Shown: piece after piece, positions 40,487 to 48,084 of the stretch
How positions within the stretch are numbered: position 1 is the first letter of the stretch
How the letters are laid out: each line of letters begins with the position of its first letter
From: JALYXV01 sp963791545
Lineage (GTDB): Bacteria; Actinomycetota; Acidimicrobiia; Acidimicrobiales; Palsa-688
DNA length: 64,000 nt
NCBI GenBank assembly: GCA_963791545.1
Contig: CAWBSR010000017.1
Location: forward strand, 558,001 to 622,000
Direction of reading: 5' to 3'
Notes under the pieces: generated by a model
The model's database searches: none
The model's input: only the letters and a program-made list of their open reading frames with translations
Told to the model about the DNA's origin: nothing
Made by a program: the position numbers and the translations under genes

Positions 40487-40724
40487 CCGTCAGTCACCAC
40501 AAGACCTGGGCAGGCCCGTCCCGCCCGGATTCACTCTCCCACGTGGCTGGGACTATTACGGGCCGGAGTTGATGGTGAAGACGCCCCCCGCCACTCATGG
40601 GGCAATGCGCCGTTCCTCGTGGGTTCGGGCGGGCGCTGTGGGTGTCGGTCAGGGCACCGATCACGGCACAGCTCACCGTGGTCACGATCATCGGGAGTTG
40701 GGCCCGCTCACCGCCGGAGTCGTC

Positions 40725-42029
40725 TCAGGTGGAGACCCCGAACCAGGGAATCACCGTCTGTACCACCACCACGGCCGACATCAGGCTCACACCGGCGACG
40801 CAAATGGTGGCCACCACACGGAAGATCGGCCCGTTTACGGCATCACCGAGCACGCTGCGCCGGTTGGCCAATGTCAACACGAATACCAGGATCACCGGCG
40901 TGATGATGCCGTTGAGTATCTGGGTCCGGATCAGCAGGTCGATCAGGTTGCCCCCGGCGAGGGCGACCGCGGCCCCGACCACCACCTGGCCCGTGAACAG
41001 CCCGAGGAACAGCGGTGCCTCGGTGAAGCGCCGGGAAACCGATCGTTCGACCCCGATCGCTTCGGACAGCGCGTAGGCGGTGGACAGTGGGACCACCGCG
41101 GCTGCCAGGGCCGAGGCACCGAAGAGCCCGAGCGCGAACAGCTGGACCGCGAAACGCCCCGCCGCGGGACGCAGGGCCTGGGCGGCATCCTTGGCCGAGC
41201 TCAACGGCTGACCCACACCTCCGATGGCGGCGCCGGTCGCGATGATGATGAACAGGCTGATGATGTCGCCGAGGATGGCCCCACCGATGGAGTCGAGCTT
41301 CTCGTAGCGGTACTCCTCGGGGCCGATCCCCTTGTCGGCGACCGCGGCCGCCACATACAGCTGCATGTAGGGGGTGATGGTGGTCCCGATCAGGGCCACG
41401 CCGAGCAGGATGAACCCCTTGCTGGCCAGCAGGTGGGGGACGATCGTCGACCCGAGGGCGGCGCCCCAGTCGGGGTGGCCGAGGAAGGCGGCCAGGGGGT
41501 AGGCGAAGAACACCAACGAAAGCACCAGGAAGATGCGCTCGGCGTAGCGGTAGGAGCCGAAGAGGACCAGGGCCCAAATGGCGATGGCCGCGATCGGGAT
41601 GGAGATGAACCGGCTGACGCCGAGCAGTTCCAGGGCCGCCCCGATCCCTGCGAACTCGGATACGACCAGCCCCACGTTGGCCAGGATGAGGCACAGCAGG
41701 GCGAACGCGGAAACCCGGAGGGTGAACTCCTCCCGGATGAGCGCCGCCAGGCCCTTGCCGGTGAACGCCCCTAGCCGGGCTGCCATCTCCTGGACCACGA
41801 CCAGGCCGACGGTGACCAGGACCATGAAGAACAGGGTCCGGTAGCGGTACTGGGCCCCGGCCGAGGCGTAGGTGACGATTCCCCCGGCATCGTTGCCGGC
41901 GTTGGCCGCGATGATCCCGGGTCCCGCCCAGGCGAGGTAGGTGAGGAACCGGCGGCGCCGGGACATGGGACCCCGTAGCGCGGGAGGTGGGGTTGCCTCG
42001 ACGGTCTCATCGGGCGCCGTGGCCGTCAA
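40725..42029 (-). CDS. Nramp-family divalent metal transporter with non-canonical site
   Basis: About 434 residues and roughly eleven spans. The first span reads GPGIIAANAGNDAGGIVTYA where typical Nramp proteins have DPGN, and the sixth-span region reads GTTITPYMQLY where they have a conserved metal-binding Met. Loss of that Met resembles Nramp-related magnesium transporters rather than manganese/iron importers, though this is inference. TTG 42029 overlaps the stop of the upstream MgtE-like gene, so the two are coupled; ATG codons lie further in. Pairing with an MgtE-type sensor protein also points to Mg2+ or Mn2+. Confidence 0.82.
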   Translation of the reverse strand: MTATAPDETVEATPPPALRGPMSRRRRFLTYLAWAGPGIIAANAGNDAGGIVTYASAGAQYRYRTLFFMVLVTVGLVVVQEMAARLGAFTGKGLAALIREEFTLRVSAFALLCLILANVGLVVSEFAGIGAALELLGVSRFISIPIAAIAIWALVLFGSYRYAERIFLVLSLVFFAYPLAAFLGHPDWGAALGSTIVPHLLASKGFILLGVALIGTTITPYMQLYVAAAVADKGIGPEEYRYEKLDSIGGAILGDIISLFIIIATGAAIGGVGQPLSSAKDAAQALRPAAGRFAVQLFALGLFGASALAAAVVPLSTAYALSEAIGVERSVSRRFTEAPLFLGLFTGQVVVGAAVALAGGNLIDLLIRTQILNGIITPVILVFVLTLANRRSVLGDAVNGPIFRVVATICVAGVSLMSAVVVVQTVIPWFGVST

Positions 42030-43396
42030 GACAGCAGCCTCGGGAAGTGGAACCGGCCCCGCTCGGGCAGCAGGGCGTCGATGACGTCGTCGGCCAGGAT
42101 GCGGCCGATAGGGCGGCATTCGTCGTCGACCACGACAACCGAGGAGCGCCGGGCTTCGGTCAGTTGCGAGGCCACCTCCCGAAGTTCTGCGTCCGCGGTG
42201 ACAGTCACCGGTTCGTGGTCGGCCAGCAGTTCGCTGATCTTCTGGGCGTCGCCCGCGATGGCCAGGTCGTAGAGGCTGACGTCTTCGACGTAACGGCCGT
42301 TCTCGTCCACCACCGCCACCGCGTCGATGTCGCCTCGGTGGTCCACCTCGGCCCGCAGCTGGTCGCGTACATCGGCTACCCGCTCGTCGGGGGTGGCCAG
42401 GACGAGGCTGGTGGTCATGAAGCCGCCCGCCGTGTTCTCCTTGTACTCGAGCAGTTCGACCAGCTCTTCGCGCTGCTCGTCGTCCATGTGCTCGAGCAGT
42501 TCTTCGCGTTCGTCCTCGTCGAGGTCGCGGAGGGCGTCGACCGCCTCGTCGGGCTCCATGTTGGCGACCAGTTCCGCCGCCTGCTCGGGCGGCGTCTCCC
42601 GGAGCAGGGCACCCAGCTCCTCGGGGTCCATCTCCTCCAGGGCGTCCGCGGCCATCTCGGGCTCCAGGCTGGCCAGCAGCTCCTGGCGCCCCGACCGCCC
42701 GAGGTCCTCCAGCAGGTCGGCGAGCTCCCCGGGGCGCAACCGCTGCAGTCCGTCGTTGGAGGAGCGCAGCTTGACCTGGCGGACCTCGCCCGCGAACGGC
42801 TGGATGTTGGACCAGTCGATGACCCGTTCCGGCGTGGGCCGGCCCCGCCACCTCTTGGGCCCCAGGCGGCGCAGGAGGGTCTGCATGCTCACGTCGGCCC
42901 CAACCAGGCGCAGGACCCGCTCGGGGCCGTCGGGACCGGTCGTGGAGGGCGCCGGCATCCAGGCCAGGTAGAGATCGGCGGCCCGGATGACCTGCACCCC
43001 GTCGATGTCGACCAACTGGTGGTCCACGACGTCCTTGCCCAACATCACCTCACCGGGGCGCCGGGCGAACTCGCGGAGGTCGAGGCGGGCCGAGCGCAGC
43101 TGGACCCGGTCGTGGCGGACGTCCACGACCTCTTCAATGGCTACGAAGGCCTCCCGCCGGCCCACCTTCACGACCAGTCCGGTCACCGGGGGATACGACT
43201 CCTCGCCGTCCCAGCGGGCCACCACGTCGACCAGTGTTCCGATGTCCTCGCCCGACTGATTGAGCACCGGCTCATGCACGATGCCCGCCAGGGAGATCAG
43301 GTTGTCTCGAAGCGAGCGCGTGGCCAGAAGCCGCTGTTGGCGTTGGCGGCGGACCGTTCGCAGCGGGTTCGGCGGAAGAGGGGGACGGATGGCCAT
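42026..43396 (-). CDS. Soluble MgtE N-domain/CBS protein, probable metal-transport regulator
   Basis: 456 residues without any membrane span. Two PRC-barrel-like stretches open the protein (LAGIVHEPVLNQSGEDIGTL; PGEVMLGKDVVDHQLVDIDG). A superhelical MgtE N-domain follows (LRPGELADLLEDLGRSGRQE and repeats, very acidic: DLDEDEREELLEHMDDEQRE), then a CBS pair (FMTTSLVLATPDERVADVRD; DHEPVTVTADAELREVASQL). In MgtE these domains sense magnesium and gate the pore. Here the pore is missing and an Nramp protein follows with a 4-base overlap. I infer a cytoplasmic metal sensor for that transporter. Confidence 0.82.
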   Translation of the reverse strand: MAIRPPLPPNPLRTVRRQRQQRLLATRSLRDNLISLAGIVHEPVLNQSGEDIGTLVDVVARWDGEESYPPVTGLVVKVGRREAFVAIEEVVDVRHDRVQLRSARLDLREFARRPGEVMLGKDVVDHQLVDIDGVQVIRAADLYLAWMPAPSTTGPDGPERVLRLVGADVSMQTLLRRLGPKRWRGRPTPERVIDWSNIQPFAGEVRQVKLRSSNDGLQRLRPGELADLLEDLGRSGRQELLASLEPEMAADALEEMDPEELGALLRETPPEQAAELVANMEPDEAVDALRDLDEDEREELLEHMDDEQREELVELLEYKENTAGGFMTTSLVLATPDERVADVRDQLRAEVDHRGDIDAVAVVDENGRYVEDVSLYDLAIAGDAQKISELLADHEPVTVTADAELREVASQLTEARRSSVVVVDDECRPIGRILADDVIDALLPERGRFHFPRLLS

Positions 43397-43686
43397 GGCT
43401 ACCCTCGCTCTGGTCGGGCGGGAACGGGAGGCGATGAGCCAGCCAGGCCGTCGGACTGACGTGTGATGCGGCAGTTACACGGCAGTCCCGGCTTGGGAGG
43501 CGCAGAGGAGCCAGCGACTACTGGGGGGTTCGCCGTTGTGCATGCGCCCTCACCTCCTCGTATAAGCCGTTGCCTCCAGACTAATCGGTTTCCTTACGCC
43601 CTCCGTCCTGCCACCGACGACGACTCGGGGCGGGAAGCAGGCGGCCCAGTCCCGTCTCGCTCGTTTTCGGTTGACGCCCACGGCTG
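43397..43686 (-). promoter_or_regulatory. Leader region of the MgtE-like/Nramp operon
   Basis: This 290-bp stretch separates ccdA from the operon. On the minus strand it contains a very strong ribosome site (GGAGGTGA) and a 22-codon ORF, and the sequence AGGTGAGG recalls part of the magnesium M-box. The rest of an M-box could not be recognised by eye. A metal-responsive leader is plausible, not shown. Confidence 0.4.
43475..43543 (-). CDS. Possible 22-residue leader peptide
   Basis: ATG 43543 has GGAGGT 8 bases upstream, the best ribosome site in this region, and the frame closes at TAA 43475-43477. The peptide is MHNGEPPSSRWLLCASQAGT plus AV. It ends 78 bp before the MgtE-like start. A short, well-translated upstream ORF ahead of a metal-transport operon suggests attenuation by translation. 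There is no independent proof it is made. Confidence 0.4.
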   Translation of the reverse strand: MHNGEPPSSRWLLCASQAGTAV

Positions 43687-44391
43687 TCAGAGACCGTGCA
43701 CCGCCGGGGTGAACCGGGCCAGGTAGGAGGTCAGGTGGCGGTAGGTGTCGGTGGCCAGCAGGACGCCGAGGATCACCAGTAGCACCCCGGCCACCCGTTC
43801 GATCTTGGGGCCCATCCGGCGCAGGGCAGCGCTCAGAGCCGGCCACGAGGCGAGGCCCAGCGATGCCACCAGGAAGGGAACGCCGATGCCCAGCGCGTAG
43901 GCCAGGAGGAGGATGGCGCCTCGACCCGCCTGGCCGCTGGCTGCGGCCACGGTCAGGGCGGCTGCCAGCAGCGGTCCCACGCACGGGCTCCAGGCCGCCC
44001 CGAAGGCGACCCCGATCACGTAGGGGCGCAGCCGCCCTCCGATCTTGGGCAGCCGCTTGAACAGCCGGACCTCTCGTGTCAGCGGGCCCCGCACCAGTCC
44101 CAGGAGGGCTAATCCCATCAGGGCGACGATCACGCCTCCGACCCGCTGCACGACCATCTGGAGGTGGTGCAGGGACGACCCGATCAGACCCGCCGCCGCC
44201 CCCAGGCCCGCGAAGACGGTGGCGAAGCCCGCTACGAACACCGCGGTGGCGGGCACGGCGCGGCTGGCGTCGCGGCCGGCGCTGGCCTCGCCGGTGATGA
44301 TGCCGAGGTAGGCGGGCAGCAGCGGTACCAGGCAGGGGGCCAGGAACGACGCCACTCCGGCACCGAACAGGGCGATCAGATCACGCAGCAT
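43687..44391 (-). CDS. ccdA: CcdA/DsbD-type membrane thiol-disulfide transporter
   Basis: 234 residues with about six spans. The two redox cysteines are seen in ASFLAPCLVPLLPAYLG and GAAWSPCVGPLLAAALTV. It moves electrons from cytoplasmic thioredoxin across the membrane to outside thiol proteins, for cytochrome c maturation or disulfide repair. It begins 18 bp after a thioredoxin/DipZ-domain gene, so together they correspond to mycobacterial DipZ, which fuses CcdA, thioredoxin and the C-terminal domain in one chain. It is the last gene of the redox operon. Confidence 0.9.
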   Translation of the reverse strand: MLRDLIALFGAGVASFLAPCLVPLLPAYLGIITGEASAGRDASRAVPATAVFVAGFATVFAGLGAAAGLIGSSLHHLQMVVQRVGGVIVALMGLALLGLVRGPLTREVRLFKRLPKIGGRLRPYVIGVAFGAAWSPCVGPLLAAALTVAAASGQAGRGAILLLAYALGIGVPFLVASLGLASWPALSAALRRMGPKIERVAGVLLVILGVLLATDTYRHLTSYLARFTPAVHGL

Positions 44392-44409
44392 GGCGACGTC
44401 GGGCCACCC

Positions 44410-45528
44410 TCACCTCCCGAAGGTGAAGTCATAGGCCAAAAGGCCGGCGCCGCCGGCGCTCACCCGCAGGGTATGGCCCTCGACGCCGGGGCCGAGCACC
44501 AAGCGGTACATGTCGGCGTTGTTCACCAGGACCGTTGTCCGGCCTGCCCCGTCGACGACGGTTTGGGGAGTCCGGTAGGCGAGAGGCAGCGGTTGGCCGT
44601 CCAGAAGCAAGGTGACGATCACCGGTCCCGAGGCGGGTGGCGCCAGGACCAGGTTGACTTCCCGGGCCTGGTAGTGCAGTACCACGGCACTGCCCGCCTG
44701 GTCCGCCTGCACATAGTCGGCGGTCCCCGTCCACGAACCGGAGAGCTTGGCGGTGTCTACGGGCACCGAGGTCGGATCGGGGTAGGACGCGGTCCCCTGT
44801 TGGGCGTCATTGCCCCGCAGGACGCCGAGATAGGTCTCCGGAGTGATGTCCGGAGTGGACGGTGCGTTCGCGGTCGCGCCAGCCGAGGGGGAGGCGGCCC
44901 GCGGCGCGGTCGGACTCACGCCGAGGAGGGTCCGGAGGACGTCTTCGGTCTGGGCGTAGTCGCCTTCGCCGACATGGGCATACCGGAGGCGGCCCGAGGG
45001 GTCGGCGATGTAGTCGGCGGGCCAGGAGTTGTTGTGGAAGGCCTGCCAGACGACCATCTTGTCGTCCAGGGCGACGGGCCAGGTAACCCCGAGGCTGCTG
45101 ACGGCCCGGGTCACGTTGGCATGGTTCTTCTCGAAGTCGAACTCGGGCGAGTGGATACCGATGATCACCAGGCCCTGGGCGGAATAGCGCTCGTACCACG
45201 ACCGGATGTACCCGAGGGTGCGGACGCAGTTGATGCACGAGTACGTCCAGAAGTCGTAGAGGACGACCTTGCCCGCCAGGGCGCTCGGCGTGAGGGGCGG
45301 GGAGTCGATCCAGCCGACCGCGTTGACCGCCGGGGCGACGGGGCCGACCGGTAGGTGGCTCGGGTCGACCTTGGGTTGAAGGCTCGACGGGCTGGTGTGG
45401 GCGGCCAGCAGGACCGCTCCGACGGCCACCACGACCAGCCCCGCGGCGATGGCGAGGTACAGGCTCCGGCGGGCCGGGGGCGGCGCCGCGGTGGGCTCGG
45501 CATCTGTAGGGGGCTCGGCGGGCGGCAC
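44410..45528 (-). CDS. Membrane-anchored thioredoxin with DipZ C-terminal domain
   Basis: About 372 residues. A signal anchor (SLYLAIAAGLVVVAVGAVLL) is followed by a TlpA-like thioredoxin domain with WTYSCINCVRTLGYIRSWYE (CINC site), GIHSPEFDFEKN and the cis-proline region WPADYIADPSGRLRY. After a Pro/Ala/Ser linker comes the beta-sandwich domain of DipZ proteins (SWTGTADYVQADQAGSAVVL to the end), thought to bind carbohydrate. GTG 45528 starts 26 bp after the NuoF-like stop. It probably receives electrons from the CcdA encoded next. Confidence 0.88.
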   Translation of the reverse strand: MPPAEPPTDAEPTAAPPPARRSLYLAIAAGLVVVAVGAVLLAAHTSPSSLQPKVDPSHLPVGPVAPAVNAVGWIDSPPLTPSALAGKVVLYDFWTYSCINCVRTLGYIRSWYERYSAQGLVIIGIHSPEFDFEKNHANVTRAVSSLGVTWPVALDDKMVVWQAFHNNSWPADYIADPSGRLRYAHVGEGDYAQTEDVLRTLLGVSPTAPRAASPSAGATANAPSTPDITPETYLGVLRGNDAQQGTASYPDPTSVPVDTAKLSGSWTGTADYVQADQAGSAVVLHYQAREVNLVLAPPASGPVIVTLLLDGQPLPLAYRTPQTVVDGAGRTTVLVNNADMYRLVLGPGVEGHTLRVSAGGAGLLAYDFTFGR

Positions 45529-45554
45529 GGCCCCATCTTGGCTCGGAGCCGGGT

Positions 45555-46805
45555 TCAGTACGGGTCGGACCGGGGCAGCGGAAGTATCGGTGCCAGACGA
45601 CGGCCACCGCAACGCCCGACCCGGTGGGCCTCGATCTCTGAGGAGAAGACGTTGAGCCCCGACGCCACGACCTGGCTGACGCCGTCGGGCAGGTGGCAGG
45701 CACCGCGGCCCACCACCACGGCCAAGTGGCGTTGGAGATTGGTGACGCCCTCGGGGGTCATCCGGCCCTGCACCAGGGCATCGACGCCGGCCGCGATGGC
45801 CGGGAGCCCATTGACGCAGGGGCCGCATTGGCCGGCCGACTGCCCGGCCAGCCACCGGGCCAGCCGGGCGACCTCGACCAGGCCGCAGACCGAAGCCGGG
45901 AAGGCGAGGACGACGCCTGCCCCGACGCTGAGGTCGATGGGGCGCCCCCAGGCCGCCTCGGGCGGGTACCAGGTACCGAAGTAGCCACCGAGCAGCACGG
46001 CCGAGAGCGGCTCGGTCGGTCCTCCGGCGGTCTGGAACACGTCGCCGACGATGGTCCCGCAGGCGGCTTCCACGACGCCGGGCCGGGCCACGGCGCCCGA
46101 TACGGTAACCAGCATGGACCCGGGCGTGGCTGCCGTCCCCAGGCGCTGGAACCAGTCACTGCCATAGCGGGCGATGAGGGCCAGATTGGCGAGGGTCTCG
46201 ACGTTGTCGATCAGGGTCGGGCGGTCGTGGACCCCGCGCTGGAAGGGCCGGGGGGGCACGAAGGCCGGCTTGCCGGGGCCGCCGTTCAGCAGGTTGACCA
46301 GCGCCGTCTCCTCGCCCGAGACGTAGCGGCTGGGGACGATCACCACCCGCACCGGCACCCGGTCGGTCCGTTCCGCCAGCGCCCCGGTTACAGCCCGGTA
46401 GGCCGGCCCCGCGGTCCGTTCGACGCAGACGATGGCCTCAGTGGCGCCGACCGCGCCCGCCGCGACCGCCACGCCGTCGAGGACCAGGTGGGGGGACAGG
46501 GCGAGGAGGGTGCGATCCTTACCGCTGGCCGGTTCGCTCTCCGAACCGTTGGCCACCACGACCGGGGGGCGGCGCGGTCGTTGCCCCGCCACTGCGGCCA
46601 GCTTGCGGGCGGTGGGGAATCCCGCTCCGCCTCGGCCCCGTAGTCCGCTGCGCGCCACGACGGAGATGAAGTCCGGAGCCAGGGCGGGAAGGGGCCCGTA
46701 CCGCTGCTGGTGGGCGGCGAGCGCCAAGGGCGCGTCAGTCGGTGGCAGGAGCCGGGGCAGGTCGCCCAACCGATGGGGCCAGGTGGGGCTCGCCACGGCG
46801 GTCAT
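45555..46805 (-). CDS. NuoF-like FMN/Fe-S oxidoreductase
   Basis: 416 residues related to the 51-kDa subunit of complex I and to RnfC. GLRGRGGAGFPTARK (54-68) and VVANGSESEPASGKDRTLL bind FMN and the nicotinamide nucleotide. A SLBB-like domain follows (SGAVARPGVVEAACGTIVGD). The iron-sulfur region is SAGQCGPCVNG with a later GACHLPDG: Cys327, Cys330 and Cys370. The first Cys of the usual four-Cys N3 site is Ala324. ATG 46805 overlaps the apbE stop. No other complex I gene is near, so it is a stand-alone electron-entry module, likely donating to membrane carriers of this operon. Confidence 0.85.
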   Translation of the reverse strand: MTAVASPTWPHRLGDLPRLLPPTDAPLALAAHQQRYGPLPALAPDFISVVARSGLRGRGGAGFPTARKLAAVAGQRPRRPPVVVANGSESEPASGKDRTLLALSPHLVLDGVAVAAGAVGATEAIVCVERTAGPAYRAVTGALAERTDRVPVRVVIVPSRYVSGEETALVNLLNGGPGKPAFVPPRPFQRGVHDRPTLIDNVETLANLALIARYGSDWFQRLGTAATPGSMLVTVSGAVARPGVVEAACGTIVGDVFQTAGGPTEPLSAVLLGGYFGTWYPPEAAWGRPIDLSVGAGVVLAFPASVCGLVEVARLARWLAGQSAGQCGPCVNGLPAIAAGVDALVQGRMTPEGVTNLQRHLAVVVGRGACHLPDGVSQVVASGLNVFSSEIEAHRVGRCGGRRLAPILPLPRSDPY

Positions 46806-47776
46806 GGTTCGGGCCAACCGGCCACCGTGGTGACCGCCCCGTCGATGGCGACGAGCCGGGCTGGCAGGCCGTGAGCCGCCAGCCAGCCGGGGGCGGCCGC
46901 TCCGAGCACGACAGCGGCGGTGCTGGCGGTGTTGGCATCGACGCAGGAGGCGGCGGCCACGCTGACGGTCCGCCAGGGCGACGCAGCCGGCCGGCCGGTG
47001 GCGGGGTCGAGCAGATGGTGCCGCTCCTGGCCACCCTGGTGCCAGCGGCGAACCGTGGTTCCCGAGGTGGCCAGCCCGCCGCTCCACAGGTCGATGGTCT
47101 GACCGGGTGCATCGGCCGGCCCGGCGTGGTCGTCGGTGACCCGGATGGACCACCCGCAAGCGGGGACGGGACCGGCGACCGCCACGTCGCCGCCCAGGCT
47201 GACCAGGACGCCGCAGCCCGCCACCCGGTGGGCAGCGGCGGCGGCTCGGTCAGCGGCCAGCGCCTTGGCGGTGGCGCCCAGATCGAGTTCCACCCCTTCG
47301 GGTAGGGAGATGGTGCCCCGAGTCCGATCGACGGTGACCATCCGCCAGCCCGGGGCAGGGTGGGGTCGAGCCACAACTGTCGCCATCGGGCGGCGCGGGC
47401 GGGCCGAGCCGGCCGGGTGATCGGGCCGCATCGAGGAGGGGCCGATGAGAACCGCGAAGTCCCGGTCGTAACCGAGCAGGCGCATGGCTCGCCCGACAGT
47501 GGGGTCCACCACACCACCGGTGAGGCGGGCTGCCTGCAGTGCCACCAGGACCGCGTCCATGAACCCGGGGCTGGCCGGGAACGGCTGGCCTGCCGCCGCA
47601 TTGAGGCGGGACAGCTCAGAATCGGGTCGGAAACGACTGCAGGACCCGTCGATGGCCGCCACTTCGTCCCTGACCGCCTCCAGGGCGACCACGGCCGCCT
47701 CCTGGCCAGCGTCCACCACCACGACCGCGGTGCTGCCCAGGGCCGGGAAACTGACCGGGAGGAGCGTCGCTGTCAT
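46802..47776 (-). CDS. apbE: FAD:protein FMN transferase ApbE
   Basis: 324 residues. ApbE attaches FMN covalently to Thr/Ser of redox proteins. GGVVDPTVGRAMRLLGYD, the flavin-binding VELDLGATAKALAADRAA, HHLLDPATGRPA and the Mg-binding VDANTASTAAVV are visible. No export signal is recognised. An obvious FMN-acceptor domain is not seen among the close neighbours, so the target may be encoded elsewhere. ATG 47776 overlaps the stop of a small membrane protein; the apbE stop overlaps the NuoF-like start. Confidence 0.92.
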   Translation of the reverse strand: MTATLLPVSFPALGSTAVVVVDAGQEAAVVALEAVRDEVAAIDGSCSRFRPDSELSRLNAAAGQPFPASPGFMDAVLVALQAARLTGGVVDPTVGRAMRLLGYDRDFAVLIGPSSMRPDHPAGSARPRRPMATVVARPHPAPGWRMVTVDRTRGTISLPEGVELDLGATAKALAADRAAAAAHRVAGCGVLVSLGGDVAVAGPVPACGWSIRVTDDHAGPADAPGQTIDLWSGGLATSGTTVRRWHQGGQERHHLLDPATGRPAASPWRTVSVAAASCVDANTASTAAVVLGAAAPGWLAAHGLPARLVAIDGAVTTVAGWPEP

Positions 47777-48042
47777 GACGACCCGGATGTGGCCACGCCA
47801 CGACCGCCGCTGGCTCGCGTCGGTGGTTGGCTGGGGGGCTGCAGGAAGCTGTTCCCGGGTGCCGGCTGGGTCGTGGGGGTGATGGTCGTCGCCGCCTTGG
47901 CCTGGCCCGGCCGGGCCTGGGCGACGAGGGCGGAGAAGGCGCCGGCCAGGACCACTGCGGTGCCCACCACCCAGCGGGTCAGGCGGGAGAGGCGGCGGAG
48001 ACCGAGATCGCGCCCGGCGCTGTCCATACCGTCGAGTATCAC
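47773..48042 (-). CDS. Small single-span protein with Pro/Thr/Ser-rich tail
   Basis: 89 residues, not recognised. A basic N-terminus (RRLSRLTR), one span (WVVGTAVVLAGAFSALVA) and a Pro/Thr/Ser-rich tail outside. Coupled to apbE by an ATGA overlap, it is probably a component of the redox operon. I see no flavin-attachment sequence or cysteine. Confidence 0.6.
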   Translation of the reverse strand: MILDGMDSAGRDLGLRRLSRLTRWVVGTAVVLAGAFSALVAQARPGQAKAATTITPTTQPAPGNSFLQPPSQPPTRASGGRGVATSGSS

Positions 48043-48084
48043 GGGGCCGGCTGAGACTGCGCTGAGAGCCAGCCGGGGGGCCGG

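Noticed and set aside
40494..40691. 65-codon minus-strand ORF after the Nramp gene
   Set aside because: It has a short hydrophobic start, but no good ribosome site, no recognisable domain and a low-complexity end; not supported as a gene.
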